This document shows positions 60,007 to 64,000 of a DNA stretch of 64,000 nucleotides, piece by piece. The stretch comes from Psychromonas arctica DSM 14288. Its GTDB lineage: Bacteria; Pseudomonadota; Gammaproteobacteria; Enterobacterales; Psychromonadaceae. The stretch's first letter is position 1, and each line of letters starts with the position of its first letter. The notes below the pieces were generated by a model. That model ran no database searches, had not been told where the DNA came from, and saw only the letters and a list, made by a program, of their open reading frames with translations. A program made the translations under genes and the position numbers. The stretch is from assembly GCF_000482725.1 (NCBI RefSeq), contig NZ_AXWP01000036.1, positions 16,379 through 80,378 of the forward strand, read 5' to 3'.

Positions 60007-60630
60007 TTTGTTACCTCAAAGTATTATTACAGATAACATCTAAGCACAAAAAAATGATTCAACAAGCTGTACCTTAAATTTTTTTAGTATTTAGCTACTA
60101 AGTCTCACTTTTATTTTTTATTTGATTGCAAAGCTCCTACCCCAATACTCTCAATCAGTTTTGTGAAGAAAGTTAACAAACCATAATGCTAATAAACATC
60201 AAGCAAATGGCATGAATGTTTTGTGAATGAATGCGGTGGAGTCGAAGAGAATAACATCAAAGAACTATCCATTAACACTTCGATAAGATGACCAGCTTTC
60301 TTGGCTATCTATTTTCGTGTTAGGCCTTTAGTTTACCCCGCGAAACATAATCAATATATCGCCTGTTTGAATATTGATATTGTTCACGTCTAGTTTGTAC
60401 TCAAACGGGGATACAACCAATGCCATTGCGCAGTGTGAGACTTAAAGCGGTCAAGAAACGTAATGTGACCCCTACAGATAACTTTGCGGCAAAGATGGGT
60501 CATTATGTAATTATAGGGCACTGAAGAAATGGATTGCGCCGATAAGAAATTAAAAATGGTCTTAAATCGTTTTATGATTACGTTCAAAGACCGTCTTAAA
60601 TGCTACGTTTGAAACCGCAGTTACATAGCG
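60007..60630. other. Intergenic region without recognised gene
   Basis: About 620 bases upstream of the chemoreceptor. A 65-codon frame at 60390-60587 (minus) has no ribosome binding site, and its sequence is not one I recognise. GC is locally higher than in neighbouring spacers, so a decayed insertion is possible. Confidence 0.45.
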
Positions 60631-61329
60631 TTATTTACAGGAGCCTTTTGAGCCAAATAGTCTAAAAGTCCAATCTTCTAAACAATTACTTTCTATTCGC
60701 TTTTCTACTAATCGCTTCCATGAATCGACCAAGGGAAGTTTTAAAAGCAGATTAAGATCAGCTTTATTAAGGCTGCCTGAGAATATTAAGTCCATTATTC
60801 TTGTTAAAGGCCAATCAGGGTATGGTCGCTCACAAAGCAAAATTTCGTCACCTTGTCCTATCGTCCCTGGTTCTAACACTCTAAAGTACCACCCTGTTTT
60901 TAATGTACTTTGTAATTTTAGGGCCATGTCACTTTGATCGAAGCGAATGTTGAGTTTCCAACAAGGCATTCGTCCTTGAGAAACTTGCAAAATAGTTGTT
61001 CCAATACGGATCTTATCCTCGAGACAAATAGTATCTTCAGTTAATCCCACGGAGCTAATATTTTCACCAAAAGCCCCCTCTTTTTGCAGAATAGGTTTAT
61101 TTCCTATCTCATTCATCCAATGTTGATAATGCTCTTTAGGATAAATATGAATTGCCTTTTCGATTCCGCCATGAAAACGATGGTCTCCTTGTTCATCATT
61201 GATGAGCCCTAACACGCTAACGTATTGACGTTCAATGACTAATTTTTTGTTTATTGCGCTATTAGAGCCATTAGCAAGTGGCTGTGATTTACCAACTAAA
61301 ACAGAATTTACTTTACCCAACACTAACAT
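60631..61329 (-). CDS. MOSC domain protein (YiiM-like)
   Basis: 232 residues. MOSC features: GDHRFHGGIEKAIHIYPKEHY, GAFGENISSVGLTE and the conserved Cys in GRMPCWKLNIRFDQ, expected to bind molybdopterin-related or sulfur cargo. YiiM of E. coli reduces N-hydroxylated compounds; the length is similar (224). GTTAACTCCTTTT upstream gives AAAGGAG before the ATG. Monocistronic. Confidence 0.9.
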   Translation of the reverse strand: MLVLGKVNSVLVGKSQPLANGSNSAINKKLVIERQYVSVLGLINDEQGDHRFHGGIEKAIHIYPKEHYQHWMNEIGNKPILQKEGAFGENISSVGLTEDTICLEDKIRIGTTILQVSQGRMPCWKLNIRFDQSDMALKLQSTLKTGWYFRVLEPGTIGQGDEILLCERPYPDWPLTRIMDLIFSGSLNKADLNLLLKLPLVDSWKRLVEKRIESNCLEDWTFRLFGSKGSCK

Positions 61330-62123
61330 CGTTAACTCCTTTTTATCTTAATCAATATCAACGCAACCCAAGAGATTCATAAACTAGCACAGTCGCTAGT
61401 AATTCCAGAAGTTTAGAACAAATAAAGAAGCCCATAAAAATGAAGTGTAACTCTTATGTAGCGTTTGGTGATGTTTATTTAAATAAGTAGCAGCCCTAAA
61501 GTTCTATTTAAAAAATTGAATTAAGAAAACCGAATTTAAAAAGTGAAGCCGTACTTATAAACAATAAGTGAGGAGTGAAAATTAACCACTTACATTTACA
61601 TTAAGAACACTATGAAACGATAAAAAGAAATTAGAAATACAAAAAAAATAATAGAAATAGATTAAAAACGATGCATAAAATACGATACGTCAAATAAAGA
61701 ACTAACGTATTTGTTCAAAATACAGTGTGACGAAAATTTGAAAGATTTTAAAGATTTTAAAGATTTTAAAAAACAGCTTAATGTATTGATCTTACTAAGT
61801 ATAAGTCTCATAGAAGACTTTTTTCGAAAATAAGATATTTTTATATTGCAGTGCTGCTCAGTAAATAATCGAGTGTTGTTATTTATTACTTTTTTTATCG
61901 AGTGTAAGTTTTTTTATCTATTAAAAAAGTATATAGCCATTCAAGATGGGTTAGAAAGATTGTATACTGATGAATATAAAGTGAATAATTTACGACTAAA
62001 AAGGAGCTCATTATTTGTGTTATTTTAACAAGTATGCACATGGAATGCTGAAAACACTTCGTTTTACGACTAAATAGCAGGTAACCAATTGATTTATAAT
62101 AAAATAATAAAAGGTCATGATAT
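61330..62123. other. Intergenic region upstream of hisF
   Basis: About 790 bases, very AT-rich. Contains three direct copies of AAAGATTTT at 61741-61767. A 60-codon frame at 61846-62028 (TTG start) has no support. The hisF ribosome binding site is AAAGG 9 bases before its ATG. No attenuator or leader peptide with His codons was found here, unlike upstream of hisG. Confidence 0.5.
61741..61767. repeat. Triple 9-base direct repeat AAAGATTTT
   Basis: Three perfect consecutive copies, noncoding, 357 bases upstream of hisF. It may affect local DNA structure or simply be slippage-derived. Confidence 0.75.
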
Positions 62124-62897
62124 ATGTTAGCAAAACGTATTATTCCTTGTTTAGACGTTAAAGATGGACAAGTAGTAAAAGGTGTACAATTTCGTAACCA
62201 TGAAATCGTAGGCGATATCGTACCGCTTGCTAAACGTTATGCTGAAGAAGGTGCTGATGAACTGGTTTTTTATGATATTACAGCCAGTTCAGATGACCGT
62301 GTTGTTGATAAAAGTTGGGTAAGCCGCGTAGCAGAAGTGATTGATATCCCTTTTTGCGTTGCCGGTGGCATTAAAACAGAAGAAGATGCGCGACGCATTC
62401 TCGAATTTGGCGCAGATAAAGTGTCTATCAATAGTCCAGCGTTAGCGGACCCTAGTCTTATTAACCGTTTAGCAGAAAAGTTTGGCACACAATGTATCGT
62501 TATTGGCATTGACTCATATTTTGATCAAGAAACAGGTCAACATCAAGTGAAGCAATTTACCGGTAATGAGCATGCAACAATTACTACTAAATGGAATACC
62601 TTTGATTGGATCAAAGAAGTGCAATCACGCGGTGCAGGTGAAGTTGTATTGAATGTGATGAATCAAGATGGGGTTCGTTGTGGTTATGATATTGACCAGT
62701 TGAGCCAAGCACGTGCAATTTGTAATATTCCTTTAATTGCTTCAGGTGGCGCCGGAGAAATGGTACATTTTGCTGATGTGTTTAATCAAGCAGATGTCGA
62801 CGGTGCTTTAGCCGCGAGTGTATTCCACAAACAAATAATAAATATTGGTGAGTTAAAATCTTACCTTAAAACAGAAAAGGTAGCGATTCGTTTATGA
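62124..62897 (+). CDS. hisF: Imidazole glycerol phosphate synthase, cyclase subunit
   Basis: Closes the imidazole ring using ammonia from HisH, producing IGP and [24 protein letters not shown] holds catalytic Asp11; the second Asp is in [11 protein letters not shown]; phosphate loops [11 protein letters not shown] and ASGGAGEM. 257 residues (E. coli 258). Overlaps hisIE by 4 bases. It is separated from hisGDCBHA by 19 kb and must have its own promoter. Confidence 0.97.
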   Translation: MLAKRIIPCLDVKDGQVVKGVQFRNHEIVGDIVPLAKRYAEEGADELVFYDITASSDDRVVDKSWVSRVAEVIDIPFCVAGGIKTEEDARRILEFGADKVSINSPALADPSLINRLAEKFGTQCIVIGIDSYFDQETGQHQVKQFTGNEHATITTKWNTFDWIKEVQSRGAGEVVLNVMNQDGVRCGYDIDQLSQARAICNIPLIASGGAGEMVHFADVFNQADVDGALAASVFHKQIINIGELKSYLKTEKVAIRL

Positions 62898-63517
62898 GTT
62901 TAATGAAACAAGAACAGATTCAATCACTGGATTGGGCAAAAGTAGATAACCTAATGCCAGTTGTTGTGCAAAATAAAACGTCAGGCAAAGTTTTAATGTT
63001 GGGTTACGTGAATCAAGAATCATTAGCGGCAACGCTTGAATCTGGAAAAATGACTTTTTTCAGCCGCACAAAACAACGTTTATGGTGTAAAGGTGAACAG
63101 TCAGGTAACTTTTTAAATGTAATTGAGATTAGCTCTGATTGTGACAATGACACATTACTTGCCATTGTTGAACCAATTGGACCGACTTGCCATTTAGGGA
63201 ATGAAACTTGTTTTAAAAATGATCTAGAACCATCATTAAGCTTTTTATCTGACTTAGAACAAGTGATCAAAAGTCGTAAAGGTGCAGATCCTGAAAGCAG
63301 TTATACTGCCAGTTTGTATGCACGTGGCACTAAACGTATCTCACAAAAAGTAGGTGAAGAAGGCGTTGAAGTTGCACTAGCTGCAATGGCAAAAGATATG
63401 GATGAGTTAACTTGTGAAAGTGCAGATCTTATCTATCACTTAACTGTATTGCTACAAAACGAAGGTTTATCATTAGCAGATGTTGCTGCTAAGCTAAAAG
63501 AACGTCATAGCAAATAA
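62894..63517 (+). CDS. hisI: Bifunctional phosphoribosyl-AMP cyclohydrolase / phosphoribosyl-ATP diphosphatase
   Basis: Catalyses steps 2 and 3 of histidine synthesis. HisI domain about residues 1-115 ([30 protein letters not shown], Cys ligands in DCDNDTLL and GPTCHLG); HisE domain about 118-207 ([33 protein letters not shown]). 207 residues (E. coli 203). Coupled to hisF by a 4-base overlap and followed by a terminator. Confidence 0.96.
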   Translation: MSLMKQEQIQSLDWAKVDNLMPVVVQNKTSGKVLMLGYVNQESLAATLESGKMTFFSRTKQRLWCKGEQSGNFLNVIEISSDCDNDTLLAIVEPIGPTCHLGNETCFKNDLEPSLSFLSDLEQVIKSRKGADPESSYTASLYARGTKRISQKVGEEGVEVALAAMAKDMDELTCESADLIYHLTVLLQNEGLSLADVAAKLKERHSK

Positions 63518-63598
63518 AGTTAACTACCCGACTAAATGTTATAAGAAAATGTAATTAGCTTATTGATTTTATTACACTTTCTTAGCTTTAATAAATAT

Positions 63599-63637
63599 AA
63601 AAAAGCCGCTAGTAGCTACCTACTTAGCGGCTTTTTT
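63599..63637 (+). terminator. Terminator after hisIE
   Basis: A stem of A-rich 5' arm plus GCCGCTA (63605-63611) with TAGCGGC (63625-63631) followed by TTTTTT. It ends hisFI 82 bases past the stop. Confidence 0.9.
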
Positions 63638-63708
63638 GTAGATAAGTTTTTACTGCCTTTTCAATTTCATATCGAGTAGGGTGAGGCTTTTGCCTCATCC
63701 CTCTCACA

Positions 63709-63739
63709 GAACCGTACGTACGGGCCTCGTATACGGCTC
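63709..63739 (-). ncRNA. Group II intron domain V
   Basis: 31 nucleotides: the 5' GAGCCGTA pairs with the 3' TACGGTTC with one G-T pair, and the AGC catalytic triad is at positions 2-4. The inner stem (ACG with CGT) closes a short loop. This is the most conserved part of group II ribozymes. Confidence 0.8.
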
Positions 63740-63757
63740 CTGTATTCTTTTATTCCA

Positions 63758-64000
63758 TCATCCGCTTTTCATAAACGCTGATGGAGCAAGCCAACCTGTA
63801 TTTACATTCTCTATATTATACAAACCAAGCCCTTCAAACCAACTATTCGGCATCGCAAAACTTGATAAGGGGCTTCTCGAATTTCGCCACGAGTTCATTT
63901 TAATGAACTTAAAGGGTGGCTTATATTTCAGCTGCTTTAATCGTCGATGTAGCCGACTCGGCTTCTTCCACAAGTTAAGCTGTACTGCCCTTAATCTTCG
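63758..64000 (-). CDS. Group II intron reverse transcriptase/maturase (C-terminal end only)
   Basis: The 80 C-terminal residues visible (RRLRAVQLNLWKKPSRLHRR, then KMNSWRNSRSPLSSFAMPNS, WFEGLGLYNIE) match the maturase-specific (GIIM) region of bacterial group II intron proteins (W-K/R-P-x-R and NSR-x-P-x-S-x-AL-x-N patterns). The frame is open to the window edge. The reverse transcriptase domains would lie to the right. Intact or truncated state cannot be judged here. Confidence 0.85.
   Translation of the reverse strand, partial: RRLRAVQLNLWKKPSRLHRRLKQLKYKPPFKFIKMNSWRNSRSPLSSFAMPNSWFEGLGLYNIENVNTGWLAPSAFMKSG

Larger units (their letters stand above)
63671..64000 (-). mobile_element. Group II intron, 3' part (continues outside window)
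   Basis: On the minus strand the maturase C-terminus ends at 63758, followed after 18 bases by domain V (63739-63709; begins GAGCCGTATACGAGG and ends TACGGTTC, whose ends pair) and a domain VI hairpin (GATGAGGC with GCCTCA), with the intron end set near 63671 at CTCGAT. The visible layout of ORF, domain V and domain VI is that of a complete intron end. The rest lies beyond the right edge. Confidence 0.85.

Noticed and set aside
60390..60587. 65-codon frame on the minus strand
   Set aside because: No ribosome binding site, no family resemblance, and surrounded by noncoding sequence.
61846..62028. 60-codon frame upstream of hisF
   Set aside because: TTG start without ribosome binding site, in very AT-rich DNA; no His-codon run that would make it a leader peptide.

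Overview
The window looks like an AT-rich chromosomal segment of a marine, probably cold-adapted gammaproteobacterium in the Psychromonas/Moritella/Colwellia/Vibrio neighbourhood. The evidence is the protein families and synteny: zapC next to pyrD, tsaB next to yoaA, a DUF2986 protein, a fused HisB and HisIE, a his operon with a peptide leader, and a RpoE-ChrR singlet-oxygen type sigma/anti-sigma cluster. The genus is inferred, not proven.

Layout. 1-1617: umuDC on the minus strand behind a canonical LexA box; umuC runs off the left edge. 1859-2768: two small conserved genes. 3180-12545: a complete histidine utilisation locus (hutF divergent from hutC, then hutH, hutI, hutG, hutU, hutD) with perfect HutC operator palindromes; the pathway is the five-step HutF/HutG route and HutU is the long (about 665 residue) type. 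12534-16121: an isochorismatase-fold hydrolase and a divergent zinc uptake locus (znuCB / znuA) with three evenly spaced Zur boxes. 16122-17098: about 1 kb without genes, holding a 58-bp tandem repeat. 17099-27654: a beta-hydroxyacid dehydrogenase, then a tightly overlapping operon of a substrate-binding lipoprotein, a PAS/GGDEF/EAL protein, tamA and tamB. 27870-36708: housekeeping genes (htpX, ppiC, zapC, pyrD, tsaB, yoaA, a YgbA-family gene) and small genes of unknown function.

36825-42765: leader peptide, attenuator and hisGDCBHA, ending in a strong terminator. The last two genes of the usual operon, hisF and hisIE, lie 19 kb away at 62124-63517. The DNA between holds msrA, a MITE-like element, and a large minus-strand block organised around an ECF sigma factor and its ChrR anti-sigma: DUF2878, a chalcone-isomerase-like protein, a DUF3833 lipoprotein, a LON-domain protein, rpoE-like, chrR, DUF523/DUF1722, photolyase, SnoaL-like, SDR, FAD oxidoreductase, DUF1365 and cyclopropane fatty acid synthase. 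Sequences resembling the ECF promoter (TGATCC-N16-CGTA) stand before rpoE, inside the end of the photolyase gene, and in a weaker form before the DUF2878 gene. Between this block and hisF lie a diguanylate cyclase, a chemoreceptor gene interrupted by a single in-frame amber codon, and a MOSC protein. After hisIE the window ends in the 3' part of a group II intron (maturase C-terminus, domain V and VI) on the minus strand.

How it fits together: the histidine catabolic and biosynthetic sets are separately controlled (HutC operators versus leader-peptide attenuation). The sigma/ChrR block is a membrane and DNA repair response to photo-oxidative damage. Two c-di-GMP proteins and a chemoreceptor give the region a sensory component. 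No tRNA, rRNA or CRISPR array was seen.
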